NCBI GenBank assembly: GCA_900757185.1
Contig: CAAEMX010000052.1
Coordinates: 1 to 64,000 of the forward strand
Direction: 5' to 3'
DNA from: an uncultured Collinsella sp.
Lineage (GTDB): Bacteria; Actinomycetota; Coriobacteriia; Coriobacteriales; Coriobacteriaceae
Length of the DNA: 64,000 bases
Shown here: piece after piece, positions 35,656 to 43,892 of the stretch
Layout: every line of letters starts with the position of its first letter
Position numbering within the stretch: the stretch's first letter is position 1
Translations under genes and position numbers: made by a program
Notes under the pieces: generated by a model
Databases searched by the model: none
What the model was told of the DNA's origin: nothing
The model's input: only the letters and a program-made list of their open reading frames with translations

Positions 35656-36102
35656 ATGCAACGTGTACTGTTTATCTGCCATGGGAACATCTGTCGCTCG
35701 ACGATGGCTGAGTCGGTGTTTGCCGAGCTCGTGCACCGCGCTGGGCGCGCGGGCGAGTTTGTCATCGATTCCGCCGCGACTTCGACCGAGGAGATCGGCA
35801 ACCCGCCGCACCACGGTACCGTTGCCAAGCTGCGCGAAGTCGGGATTCCCGTCGTCGCACATCGCGCACGTCAGGTGCGGCGCGCGGAGTATGGCAACTG
35901 GGATCACATTGTTTATATGGATGCTGAGAACGCGCGCGGTCTGCGTCGCATCTTTGGCGACGACCCCGACGGCAAGATTACGCGCTTGCTCGATTGGACC
36001 GAGCGCCCCGGCGACGTGGCCGATCCCTGGTACACCGGCAACTTCGATGCCACCTACCGCGACGTGCTCGCCAGTTGCGCCGCTATGCTCGAGCAGCTGT
36101 AG
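35656..36102 (+). CDS. Low-molecular-weight protein-tyrosine phosphatase
   Basis: 148 residues. The phosphate-binding loop is VLFICHGNICRSTMAE (C-x5-R-S) at the very N-terminus, and the general-acid Asp is in VADPWYTGNF. Such enzymes reverse BY-kinase tyrosine phosphorylation or act in capsule control; arsenate reductases of this fold have different Cys spacing. ATG at 35656 with GAAAGGAAACC upstream. It follows the MFS gene by 57 bases. Confidence 0.93.
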   Translation: MQRVLFICHGNICRSTMAESVFAELVHRAGRAGEFVIDSAATSTEEIGNPPHHGTVAKLREVGIPVVAHRARQVRRAEYGNWDHIVYMDAENARGLRRIFGDDPDGKITRLLDWTERPGDVADPWYTGNFDATYRDVLASCAAMLEQL

Positions 36103-36150
36103 GTTCGCGGAGGCACGAACCTCGCGAGCCGCGTCATCGGCATACAGATC

Positions 36151-36260
36151 GAGCGTGGATTTTCTCCCACTTTGAGCATTCAAGTGCGCTCTAGACGGGA
36201 GAAAATCCACGCTCATTATCTCGGATAGCGGATGCGACAAAGGCACTATCCCTTTGTCGC
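36151..36260. repeat. 18-bp-stem palindrome plus GACAAAG hairpin at the 3' end of the ATPase gene
   Basis: Perfect stem GAGCGTGGATTTTCTCCC (36151-36168 with 36197-36214), loop beginning ACTTTGAG. Then GCGACAAAGGCACTATCCCTTTGTCGC (36234-36260) and a further GGGGACTGTCCC just before the ATPase stop codon at 36275. The palindrome is related to that at 37821-37915. Confidence 0.85.
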
Positions 36261-36274
36261 GTCGGGGACTGTCC

Positions 36275-37636
36275 CTAGACCGGCTTGACCTCCAGCTTTA
36301 TCCCCTCGGCACAGGAGTCACCCAAAACATCCGAAAGGGCCCAGGTCGCATATAGCGGCAAATAAAGAACAGCTCCGCTGCGTTCAACGTTGCCTCTCGA
36401 GAAAACAATCCCGAGCCTTACACCATATTCGGCCGTATCAAGCACATGGCCGAGCGCGGCGTGCGCGTGGTAATAGGAACCCGATTTAACCTCGATCGGA
36501 ACAGCTGTTCCATCCGGTCCGTCGACCACAAAGTCCACTTCGCCGCGCTTCTTTGTCTGATAGTAGTAAAGCTGGCGATTTTGGGCAGCCAGCTGCTGGG
36601 CCACCACGTTTTCGTAAATACCGCCCAGATTGGGTTCCTTGCTATCAAGATACGCCGCCTGGGCGACGCCAACGGGGTAGCGCGCCATCAACATGCCCGT
36701 ATCCGATTGGTATAGCTTGAACTGCGATGGCCGTGCCGTCTTGAGCAGGGGCGACTTTGGCTCGGTTACGATATCCGCCTTGAGAGCAACGCCGGCATCG
36801 ACAAGCCAGACAAAATCTCGCTGGTACTTGTCGTAATGCGCCTTGGGGTCAATGGAATTGAGCACGAAGCGTTTGTTTTCGCCCTCGAGCATAATAGGGA
36901 GCTGATCGTAAATGCTCTGCACCTGAAGGGCTCGCCCGCTTGCATACTTGGAGATATCCCGCCGGTACTGTTCGTTGAGCTCTGACTGTAGCTGACGAAC
37001 AGAGGCAAGGTCGCCCCGCGTGTCAAGGAAACGCTGCACGACCTCTGGCATTCCACCGACAACGGTATAGGTCCTGAAGTTTGCCATCATCGCGTCGTGA
37101 ATGTAATCAGGAATGGGCTTCTCGCTGATACACGCGTCGCGTATCGTTTGGCGAGCTCCCTCGCTCACCCCGATCGCCCAGCAAAACTCCTCAAAATCGA
37201 GCGGGAACATCCTAAGCTCGTGAACATATCCCACGGGATAGGACCTAACGCCCTTGAACTGGGTCCCGAGCATTGACCCCGAAAACGCCCAGCGGCACCT
37301 CCCGTCCTCAACAAGGAACTTTGCCATCGTCATGATGTCGGGGGCCTCTTGGACCTCATCGATAAACACGAGCGTTTTGCCCGGTGCTATCGGCTTTCCC
37401 GAGAGAAGCGTCACCCTGCTGATGAAATCGTCGGCATCCCGTGCCTCGAGAAGAGCATCTTTTGCCTGGCGATTTTCCGCGAGATTGAGCTCGATATAGG
37501 TTGCGTAGTTTGACTTACCGAACTCGCGAATCGAGTAGCTCTTACCGATTTGGCGAGAACCCGTGACGAACAACGCCTTTCGTTCAATGGATCTCTGCCA
37601 ACAATCAAGCTCATCAGCGATTTTCCTGCGCAACAT
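36275..37636 (-). CDS. AAA-family ATPase with DUF4143 domain
   Basis: About 453 residues. N-terminal P-loop ATPase (Walker A VTGSRQIGKSYS near residue 30, Walker B LVFIDEVQEAP, sensor AFSGSMLG) and a C-terminal DUF4143/PD-(D/E)XK-like part (GGIYENVVAQQLAAQN, then KKRGEVDFVVDGPDG and PIEVKSGSYY, the E-x-K nuclease-like core). The family is widespread, poorly understood, and often linked to mobile or defence DNA. Start ATG 37636 with GGGAGAG; the frame continues upstream through a 33-bp tandem repeat. More AT-rich than its neighbours, suggesting acquisition. Confidence 0.85.
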   Translation of the reverse strand: MLRRKIADELDCWQRSIERKALFVTGSRQIGKSYSIREFGKSNYATYIELNLAENRQAKDALLEARDADDFISRVTLLSGKPIAPGKTLVFIDEVQEAPDIMTMAKFLVEDGRCRWAFSGSMLGTQFKGVRSYPVGYVHELRMFPLDFEEFCWAIGVSEGARQTIRDACISEKPIPDYIHDAMMANFRTYTVVGGMPEVVQRFLDTRGDLASVRQLQSELNEQYRRDISKYASGRALQVQSIYDQLPIMLEGENKRFVLNSIDPKAHYDKYQRDFVWLVDAGVALKADIVTEPKSPLLKTARPSQFKLYQSDTGMLMARYPVGVAQAAYLDSKEPNLGGIYENVVAQQLAAQNRQLYYYQTKKRGEVDFVVDGPDGTAVPIEVKSGSYYHAHAALGHVLDTAEYGVRLGIVFSRGNVERSGAVLYLPLYATWALSDVLGDSCAEGIKLEVKPV

Positions 37637-37659
37637 AAGCTCTCCCATCGCCTCGATAA

Positions 37660-37737
37660 ATGAAATGCAGATATTTATATCGACTATTATCGATGAAATG
37701 CAGAGATTTTTAGTACCTAAATTTGATGAAATGCAGA
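37660..37737. repeat. Three tandem 33-bp-spaced iterons upstream of the ATPase gene
   Basis: ATGAAATGCAGA occurs at 37660-37671, 37693-37704 and 37726-37737, each followed by a T/A-rich stretch. The spacing is exactly 33 bp, about three helical turns. In the ATPase frame they would encode an 11-residue repeat (pattern xCIS), but a good ribosome site and start lie downstream, so operator iterons or a variable leader are more likely. Confidence 0.7.
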
Positions 37738-37820
37738 AATTTGAGCTTACTCGCGCATAGAACAACGACGCGTGCGCCTAAGCATGGGCATAAGTGAGGT
37801 CGGGATTCTCGCATACAAAT

Positions 37821-37915
37821 CGAGCGAGGACTATCTCCCACTTTGAGTGCGAAATTGCGCCCAAAACGGGAGATAATCCACGCTCGATATTTCGACGGGA
37901 GATAATCCTCGCTCG
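37821..37915. repeat. Palindrome with duplicated right arm, 3' of the TIGR04076 gene
   Basis: The arm CGAGCGAGGACTATCTCCC (37821-37839) can pair with either GGGAGATAATCCACGCTCG (37868-37886) or GGGAGATAATCCTCGCTCG (37897-37915), with two or one mismatches. Arm and loop (CCCACTTTGAG) are shared with 36151-36214, so these are two members of one family. Confidence 0.8.
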
Positions 37916-37916
37916 G

Positions 37917-38246
37917 TTACTCGTCGACGATCTCGGCAAGCCAGACGTTCAGAGTATCGACCTCGGGGCAGCAGAACTTTGCCGTGCCAGGCTCGTTGCC
38001 AGGCACGGTTCCGCCATAGCGCAGGATATCGATATAGGGAAAGCCCACATGGCAGGCCATGGCGCACATCTTGCCGCGATCGCGGTCAAAGTCAAAAACG
38101 TCGCCCGGCTTGTGACCGTGGTGGCAGCGGCACGTCCCCAGCTGGTCCACGCAGCTCACGCGGATACGCGGCCGCTTGCCACGCGGCGCGCCGAGCGGCC
38201 TGTTCTCGCCCGCAGGCTTGACGCCGCCCTCGCCAATGTTACTCAT
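37917..38246 (-). CDS. TIGR04076-family cysteine-rich small protein
   Basis: 109 residues, function unknown. The family pattern is visible: a cysteine-rich start (SCVDQLGTCRCHHGHKPGD), VFDFDR, KMCAMACH with YIDILRYGG, and a final CCPEVDTLNVWL. The Cys/His spacing suggests metal binding. The first 25 residues are Gly/Pro/Arg-rich and may not be translated if a downstream start is used. It overlaps the pyridoxamine kinase gene by 8 bases, so the two are co-translated. Confidence 0.75.
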   Translation of the reverse strand: MSNIGEGGVKPAGENRPLGAPRGKRPRIRVSCVDQLGTCRCHHGHKPGDVFDFDRDRGKMCAMACHVGFPYIDILRYGGTVPGNEPGTAKFCCPEVDTLNVWLAEIVDE

Positions 38247-39063
38247 GGTCGATCACGTCCAGGCAGGCCTCGATGGGAAGGCCGGCCGACTTGTCCTCTT
38301 GGTCGGCATTGCGTTCGATAAGCTCAGCCACCACACGCATGGCATCGAACGTCGCGCGCTGCAGACTCCAGCCTGCCATAACGCGGCCGACGAGCACCGC
38401 CGAGAACGTGTCGCCCGTGCCCGGGAAATAGACCGGAATGAGCTCAAAGGGAATCGTAAAGTACTCCCCCGCCACATGGTCGTAACCGATAACCGCGTTC
38501 GTGCCATTGACTACGGCGCTCGTAATGACCACCGACTTGGCACCCAGCTCACGCACGGCGTTCACAAGAACGCGAGCCTCGTCGGGCGTGATTTGCTCTG
38601 CAATGGGCGTATCGGTAAGCAGACATGCCTCGGTGTAGTTGGGCACCGCGTAGTCGGCGCACTCGAGCAGGCTGCGCATGAGGCCGATCGTGGACTCGGG
38701 CACGCCAGCGTAGAGCTTGCCGTTGTCGCCCATGATGGGGTCGACGAACACCTTGGTGCCCTTTTGCGCACGGCGGTGGCAAAAGTCCGAGATGATGCGC
38801 GTCTCTTCCTCGGTCACGATAAAGCCGGTCGAGATGGCGTCGAACTCAAAGCCGAGCTCCTCCCAGATAGCGAGGCTTTGGCGCACGTACTCGGTGGTGT
38901 CGTGGATGTAGAACTTGGGGTAGTTGAGCGTGTCGGAAACGAGCGCCGTCGGCAAGTTATGGATACGGTAGCCCATGTGCGACAGCACCGGCAGCATGGC
39001 GGAAAGCGCGACCTTGCCGTAGCCGCACATATCGTTGATCAGCAGCAGCTGAGTGTTCTTCAT
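38239..39063 (-). CDS. Pyridoxal/pyridoxamine kinase
   Basis: PfkB/ribokinase-superfamily kinase, 274 residues, phosphorylating a B6 vitamer. Motifs: INDMCGYGKVALSAMLPVLSHMG near the N-terminus, FVDPIMGDNGKLY, VPNYTEACLLTD, and the anion hole with catalytic Asp PGTGDTFSAVLVG. The set fits PdxY/PdxK-like kinases; ThiD-type hydroxymethylpyrimidine kinases are the nearest alternative. GAGACCCTC precedes the ATG at 39063. Downstream, overlapping, lies the TIGR04076 gene. Confidence 0.88.
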   Translation of the reverse strand: MKNTQLLLINDMCGYGKVALSAMLPVLSHMGYRIHNLPTALVSDTLNYPKFYIHDTTEYVRQSLAIWEELGFEFDAISTGFIVTEEETRIISDFCHRRAQKGTKVFVDPIMGDNGKLYAGVPESTIGLMRSLLECADYAVPNYTEACLLTDTPIAEQITPDEARVLVNAVRELGAKSVVITSAVVNGTNAVIGYDHVAGEYFTIPFELIPVYFPGTGDTFSAVLVGRVMAGWSLQRATFDAMRVVAELIERNADQEDKSAGLPIEACLDVIDHE

Positions 39064-39278
39064 GAGGGTCTCCCTTGTTTCGGGCGCGGCGCGCAGCGCC
39101 ACAGTGCGACTAAGTGTAGCGCAGGGAACGTTGCGAGCGGAGTCGAGCGGTACGAAGGGCAAATTGTTGCGGAAAGGTTTCGAAATTGCTCCGTTTACCT
39201 CCGCCCCCCCTACGAATCACCGGTAAATGGCGCAAGGAGTGTCCCCAAGTGCCGCTCGAACATAATAAGTTTGGTACC

Positions 39279-39307
39279 TTGACATTCATTTCTCATGCTC
39301 CTAGATT
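39279..39307 (+). promoter_or_regulatory. Promoter of the marR-ABC exporter operon
   Basis: TTGACA (perfect -35), 17 bases, TAGATT. Just downstream TTAGTTAGG and CTACCTAA form an imperfect inverted repeat (about 39305-39340) that could be the MarR operator. The rest of the 300-base gap to the pyridoxamine kinase gene shows nothing else. Confidence 0.6.
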
Positions 39308-39362
39308 AGTTAGGCACAAAACAATTCAACTACCTAAATAAAGAAAGGAGCGGCACTAATTC

Positions 39363-39869
39363 ATGTGCGATGAACCTCTTAGCCTTTGTTCGCACGAGCC
39401 CGGCGGCGACCCGTCACAGCCGGCGGATGTACCCGAAGCGGTCAGCGCCGAAGACAAACTCGCCAAGCGCATCCTGAGCGGCCTGGGCTTTTGCGGCCAT
39501 TACATGCATTTTCATGGCGGAGGCGTGTCCGGCAAGGCGCCCATCATCTGCCTGCTGGCCAAGCAACCCGGCGGCGAGATGTCGCAGCAGGAGCTCGGCA
39601 TGCACTTCGACCTCAAGCCGGGATCGCTTTCCGAGATCCTGTCCAAGCTCGAGCTCAACGGCCTCATCGAGCGCAGCCGTAACCCCAAGGATCGACGGCA
39701 GCTCACCATTCGCCTGACCGAAACCGGCCGGGAAAACGCCCGCATCGACCAGGCAGCCCGCATTCGCTTTAGAGAGCAGGCCTTTAGCGCGCTCACCCAT
39801 GACGAGCGCGAGGACCTCGCCGAAATGCTCGATAAAATCCGCGTAACCTGGGAGGAACTGGATGATTAA
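39363..39869 (+). CDS. MarR-family transcriptional regulator
   Basis: 168 residues: a variable N-terminus with several Cys and His, then the winged helix (APIICLLAKQPGGEMSQQELGMHFDLKPGSLSEILSKLE in parts; wing NPKDRRQLTIRLTETG). It overlaps the first ABC gene by 8 bases and precedes both exporter genes, so it very likely controls them in response to an exported compound. Confidence 0.9.
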   Translation: MCDEPLSLCSHEPGGDPSQPADVPEAVSAEDKLAKRILSGLGFCGHYMHFHGGGVSGKAPIICLLAKQPGGEMSQQELGMHFDLKPGSLSEILSKLELNGLIERSRNPKDRRQLTIRLTETGRENARIDQAARIRFREQAFSALTHDEREDLAEMLDKIRVTWEELDD

Positions 39870-41676
39870 AACCCTCATGGGCAGCATCCGCGACTATATG
39901 AAAGTCACCGTTGCCACGCCGTTGCTCGTGCTTGGCGAGGTGCTCTGCGAGATGCTGATTCCATTCATCACCGCCAACCTGATCGACGCTATCAAAGACG
40001 GCGCCACCGTAGCCGAGATGCTTCCCACCGCAGGCTTTTTGGTGCTCATCGCGCTGACGTCGCTTGCTTTTGGCGCCGCGGCCGGCGTCACCTGCAGCCA
40101 TGCGAGCTGCGGGTTCGCCAAGAACCTGCGTCACGACCTGTTCTACAAGATCCAGACGTTCAGCTTTGCCAACATCGATGAGTTCTCGAGTTCCTCACTC
40201 GTCACGCGTCTGACCACCGACATCAACAACGTTCAGCAGGCCTTTATGATGATCATCCGTATCGCCGTGCGCGCGCCGCTGGTCTTGATCTTCGCCTTTA
40301 CCATGGCATTTATCATGGGCGGCAGCGTCGCCATGGTCTACCTGGTCATCATTCCGCTGCTGGGCTTTGGACTGTTCTTTATCATCTTTAAGGTGCGCCC
40401 CATCTTCTCGCGCGTGTTCCACAAGTACGATGCCCTTAACGAGTCCGTCGAGGAAAACGTCACCGGCATGCGCGTGGTCAAGAGCTATGTGCGCGAAGAC
40501 TTTGAGAAGGAGAAGTTCGCGACCGCCGCGCGCGACGTCCAGATGGACTTCACCCGCGCCGAGAAGCTGCTCGCCTTTAACAACCCCATGATGAACATCT
40601 GCGTCAACGGCGCGTTTGTCGTCATCATCTACCTGGGCTCCAAGCTCATCATCACGAGCCAGGGCACGCTGTTCGACGTGGGCCAGCTCTCCTCGACCTT
40701 TACCTATGGTTTCCAGATTCTCATGAGCCTGATGCAGCTGTCGATGATCTTTGTCATGGTGACCATGGCCGACGAATCGGCACACCGCATTGCCGAGGTG
40801 CTGGCCGCCGAGCCCACGATCGCCGATCCCGCCGAGCCCGTGCTCGAGGTTGCCGACGGTTCCATCGACTTTGACCACGTGAGCTTTAAGTATTCCAAGC
40901 ATGCGAAGCGCCAGGCGCTCGACGATATCGACCTGCACATTACGAGCGGCGAGACCATCGGCATCATCGGCGGCACCGGCTCGGCCAAGTCCACGCTCGT
41001 TAACCTCATCGCCCGCCTGTACGACACCACCGAAGGCGCTGTGCGCGTGGGCGGCGTGGACGTGCGCGACTACGACCTGGACGCGCTGCGTCACCAGGTC
41101 GCCATGGTGCTGCAGAAAAACGTGCTGTTTAGCGGCACCGTCGCCGAGAACCTGCGTTGGGGCGACCCGAACGCCACCGACGAGGAAGTCCGCGAGGCGG
41201 CGCATCTGGCCTGCGCCGACGAGTTTGTCGACGGTTTCCCCAAGGGCTACGACACCTGGATCGAACAGGGCGGCTCTAATGTTTCGGGCGGTCAGAAGCA
41301 GCGCCTGTGCATTGCACGCGCCCTGCTGCGTCGCCCCAAGATCTTGATCCTGGACGACTCCACCAGCGCCGTCGACACCAAGACTGACGCCAAGATTCGC
41401 GCAGGTCTGGCAAGTTATCTGCCCAACACGACCAAGCTCATCATCGCCCAGCGCATCAGCTCCGTGCAGGACGCAGACCGCATCATTGTCATGGAGGGCG
41501 GCCGCATCGCACAGATCGGCAACCACGAAGAGCTGCTCAAGACGAGCGAGATCTACCGCGAGACCTTTACCTCTCAAAACAAGATGTCTGCCGAGGGCGA
41601 AGGGGCCGTCGAGGCCGACACCGAGGCATCCGCAACGCAAGCTCAGACCCAGGAAGGAGGCGAGGCACATGAGTAA
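39862..41676 (+). CDS. Heterodimeric ABC exporter, subunit 1 (degenerate ATP site)
   Basis: 604 residues: six-helix type IV exporter domain (about 1-320), then an ATPase domain (about 340-575). Walker A is GGTGSAKST, the signature NVSGGQKQR is intact, but Walker B ends ILDDSTSAVD (Asp instead of the catalytic Glu) and the H-loop is IIAQRISS (Gln instead of His). This is the expected degenerate half of a heterodimer such as TM287/288 or BmrCD. An Ala/Glu-rich tail follows. It overlaps the next gene by 8 bases. Confidence 0.93.
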   Translation: MIKTLMGSIRDYMKVTVATPLLVLGEVLCEMLIPFITANLIDAIKDGATVAEMLPTAGFLVLIALTSLAFGAAAGVTCSHASCGFAKNLRHDLFYKIQTFSFANIDEFSSSSLVTRLTTDINNVQQAFMMIIRIAVRAPLVLIFAFTMAFIMGGSVAMVYLVIIPLLGFGLFFIIFKVRPIFSRVFHKYDALNESVEENVTGMRVVKSYVREDFEKEKFATAARDVQMDFTRAEKLLAFNNPMMNICVNGAFVVIIYLGSKLIITSQGTLFDVGQLSSTFTYGFQILMSLMQLSMIFVMVTMADESAHRIAEVLAAEPTIADPAEPVLEVADGSIDFDHVSFKYSKHAKRQALDDIDLHITSGETIGIIGGTGSAKSTLVNLIARLYDTTEGAVRVGGVDVRDYDLDALRHQVAMVLQKNVLFSGTVAENLRWGDPNATDEEVREAAHLACADEFVDGFPKGYDTWIEQGGSNVSGGQKQRLCIARALLRRPKILILDDSTSAVDTKTDAKIRAGLASYLPNTTKLIIAQRISSVQDADRIIVMEGGRIAQIGNHEELLKTSEIYRETFTSQNKMSAEGEGAVEADTEASATQAQTQEGGEAHE

Positions 41677-43588
41677 GGCAACGACCGCCGAGCGCGCGCT
41701 CAACCGCAAGGGCGGCACCATGTCGCGCCTCATCAAGACGCTCTTTGGCTTCTATCCTGTGCTTTTGCCCCTCGTCGTCGCCGGCGTGGTGCTCTGCGCC
41801 ATCATCAACTCCATCGGCGCGACCTTCCTGCAGAGCGCCCTGCAAATTATTAGCGAATCGTGGCAGTCGGGCGATTGGGAAGCCGCGCAGCCCAAAATCG
41901 CACAGCTCGTGACCACCCTCGCCTGCATCTACGGCGTCGGCGTCCTGTCCTCGCTCTTCTGGAACCGCGCCATGGCTATCGTCACGCAGGGCTCGCTCGA
42001 GAAGCTGCGCGAGATGATGTTCAACCGCATGCAGGACCTGCCGATCCGCTACTTCGACACGCACCAGCGCGGCGATATCATGAGCCACTACACCAACGAC
42101 ATCGACACGCTACGTCAGATGATCAGCCAGTCGCTGCCCAACCTGCTCATGACGATCATCATCATCGTCACGGTGTTCTTTATCATGCTGTACTACAGCG
42201 TGTGGATGTGCCTGGTCATCATCGCCGGCGTCGCCTTTATGACCTTTATGACCAAGCTGCTCGGCTCCAACTCCGCGCGCTTCTTCATTGCGCAGCAGAC
42301 CGAGCTCGGCGTGGTCGAGGGCCATATCGAGGAAGTCATGAACGGCCAGAAGGTCGTCAAGGCGTTCTGCCACGAGTCTGCCGCCGAGGCCGATTTTGAC
42401 GAGCGCAACGAAAAGCTCTTCGAGGTCTCCCAGAAGGCCAACATGTACGCCAACATCCTCATGCCCATCCTTATGAACCTGGGCAACCTGCTCTACGTGC
42501 TGGTCGCACTGGCGGGCGGCATTTTCCTGGCGCTGGGCGTACCCAACCTGAGCATCTCGGGCATGGCGCTGTCCATCGCCGTCGTGGTGCCGTTCCTCAA
42601 CATGACCAAGCAGTTCTGCGGACAGATCGGCCAGATCTCACAGCAGATCAACGCCGTGGTCATGGGCCTCGCCGGCGCCGACCGCATCTTTGAGCTCATC
42701 GACGAGGAGCCCGAGGCCGACGAGGGCTACGTGACACTCGTCAACGCGCAGGTGAACCCCGAAACCTGGGAGCTCGAGGAGGCCGACCACCACACCGGCA
42801 TGTGGGCATGGAAGCATCCGCACCGCGCAACCGGCGAGATCGAGTACGTACCGCTGCGCGGCGACCTGGTCATGGATAACGTCGACTTTGGTTACACGCC
42901 CGACCACGAGGTGCTGCACGGCGTGTCCGTGTTTGCCAAGCCGGGCCAGAAGGTCGCGTTTGTCGGCGCCACCGGTGCCGGTAAGACGACCATCACCAAC
43001 CTCATCAACCGCTTCTACGACATTGCCGACGGCAAGATCCGCTACGACGGCATCAACGTCAACAAGATCCGCAAGGCCGACCTGCGCCGAAGCCTGGGCG
43101 TCGTGCTGCAGGACGTGAACCTGTTCACCGGCACCGTGATGGACAACATCCGCTACGGCAACCTGGACGCCACCGACGAGGAGTGCATCGCAGCGGCCAA
43201 GCTCGCGGGCGCAGACGACTTTATCACCCGCCTGCCCGACGGCTACGACACCATGCTCACCGGCAACGGCGCACAGCTGTCGCAAGGCCAGCGCCAGCTG
43301 ATCTCGATCGCCCGCGCCGCCGTCGCCGATCCGCCGGCGATGATTCTGGACGAGGCTACGTCGAGTATCGACACCCGCACCGAGGCCATCGTGCAGGAGG
43401 GCATGGATAAGCTCATGGAGGGCCGCACGACGTTTGTCATCGCGCACCGCCTGTCCACCGTGCGCAACTCCGACGCGATCATCTGTCTGGATCACGGCCG
43501 CATCATCGAGCGCGGCAACCACGACGAGCTGATCGCCAAGCGCGGGTATTACTACCAGCTGTACACGGGTGCATTTGAGCTGGAGTAG
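41669..43588 (+). CDS. Heterodimeric ABC exporter, subunit 2 (catalytic ATP site)
   Basis: 639 residues, six membrane helices then an ATPase domain. Walker A GATGAGKTT, Walker B AMILDEATSSID with catalytic Glu, and H-loop VIAHRLST are canonical, while the signature is LSQGQ, not LSGGQ. The composite sites therefore fit a one-active, one-degenerate pair with subunit 1. An insertion of about 45 residues (around WELEEADHHTGMWAWKHP) lies just before the ATPase core. ATG at 41669 with AGGAAGGAGG. Probably exports peptides, lipids or drugs. Confidence 0.94.
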   Translation: MSKATTAERALNRKGGTMSRLIKTLFGFYPVLLPLVVAGVVLCAIINSIGATFLQSALQIISESWQSGDWEAAQPKIAQLVTTLACIYGVGVLSSLFWNRAMAIVTQGSLEKLREMMFNRMQDLPIRYFDTHQRGDIMSHYTNDIDTLRQMISQSLPNLLMTIIIIVTVFFIMLYYSVWMCLVIIAGVAFMTFMTKLLGSNSARFFIAQQTELGVVEGHIEEVMNGQKVVKAFCHESAAEADFDERNEKLFEVSQKANMYANILMPILMNLGNLLYVLVALAGGIFLALGVPNLSISGMALSIAVVVPFLNMTKQFCGQIGQISQQINAVVMGLAGADRIFELIDEEPEADEGYVTLVNAQVNPETWELEEADHHTGMWAWKHPHRATGEIEYVPLRGDLVMDNVDFGYTPDHEVLHGVSVFAKPGQKVAFVGATGAGKTTITNLINRFYDIADGKIRYDGINVNKIRKADLRRSLGVVLQDVNLFTGTVMDNIRYGNLDATDEECIAAAKLAGADDFITRLPDGYDTMLTGNGAQLSQGQRQLISIARAAVADPPAMILDEATSSIDTRTEAIVQEGMDKLMEGRTTFVIAHRLSTVRNSDAIICLDHGRIIERGNHDELIAKRGYYYQLYTGAFELE

Positions 43589-43602
43589 GAACGGTTACTG
43601 AC

Positions 43603-43708
43603 GGAGGGTGCCCCGGGGCGTCGGGGTAATTCCTCCGTGCTCAAACATTCTCGCTTCGCTGCGAAACTGCGCGCGGAGGAAATACCCCGCCGCTCCGGGG
43701 CACCCTCC
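43603..43708. repeat. 106-bp palindrome after the ABC exporter operon
   Basis: GGAGGGTGCCCCGG (43603-43616) pairs with 43695-43708, and a second stem (about 43623-43636 with 43674-43687, GGGGTA...CCTCCG) pairs inside it. It starts 14 bases after the exporter stop codon. No T-run follows. Confidence 0.8.
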
Positions 43709-43751
43709 TGCGCGCAATCAGCCCGTTGTTTAAAACGGAATAAAGGTTAGT

Positions 43752-43779
43752 GAGGCCCTGGCCGTTTGGCCAGGGCCTC
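43752..43779 (+). terminator. Terminator of the marR-ABC operon
   Basis: GAGGCCCTGGCC and GGCCAGGGCCTC form a perfect 12-bp stem with a four-base GTTT loop, followed by GTTTTGTT. Confidence 0.8.
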
Positions 43780-43786
43780 GTTTTGT

Positions 43787-43877
43787 TAGTCTTTTTGGGA
43801 CGGGGCTTTTTGACTACTTTGAGGGTGCGCAGGCAGGGCGGCAAAAGTAGCTAAAAAGCCCCGTCCCAAAAAGACTA
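43787..43877. repeat. 91-bp palindrome with a perfect 25-bp stem, 3' of the LysR gene
   Basis: The 25-base arm starting TAGTCTTTTTGGGACGGGGC (43787-43811) is an exact complement of 43853-43877, with further partial pairing (GACTACTTT against AAAAGTAGC) inside. The arms carry T-runs, so either strand could terminate here. The LysR stop codon lies 16 bases away. Confidence 0.85.
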
Positions 43878-43892
43878 CCCGCGCCAAATGAG

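Noticed and set aside
37660..37737. 33-bp-period repeats as a CRISPR array
   Set aside because: Repeat core is only 12 bp, spacers are similar to each other, there are three units and no cas genes.
39862..41676. Loss-of-function mutation in ABC exporter subunit 1
   Set aside because: Asp for Glu and Gln for His are the normal degenerate-site changes of heterodimeric exporters, matched by LSQGQ in subunit 2.
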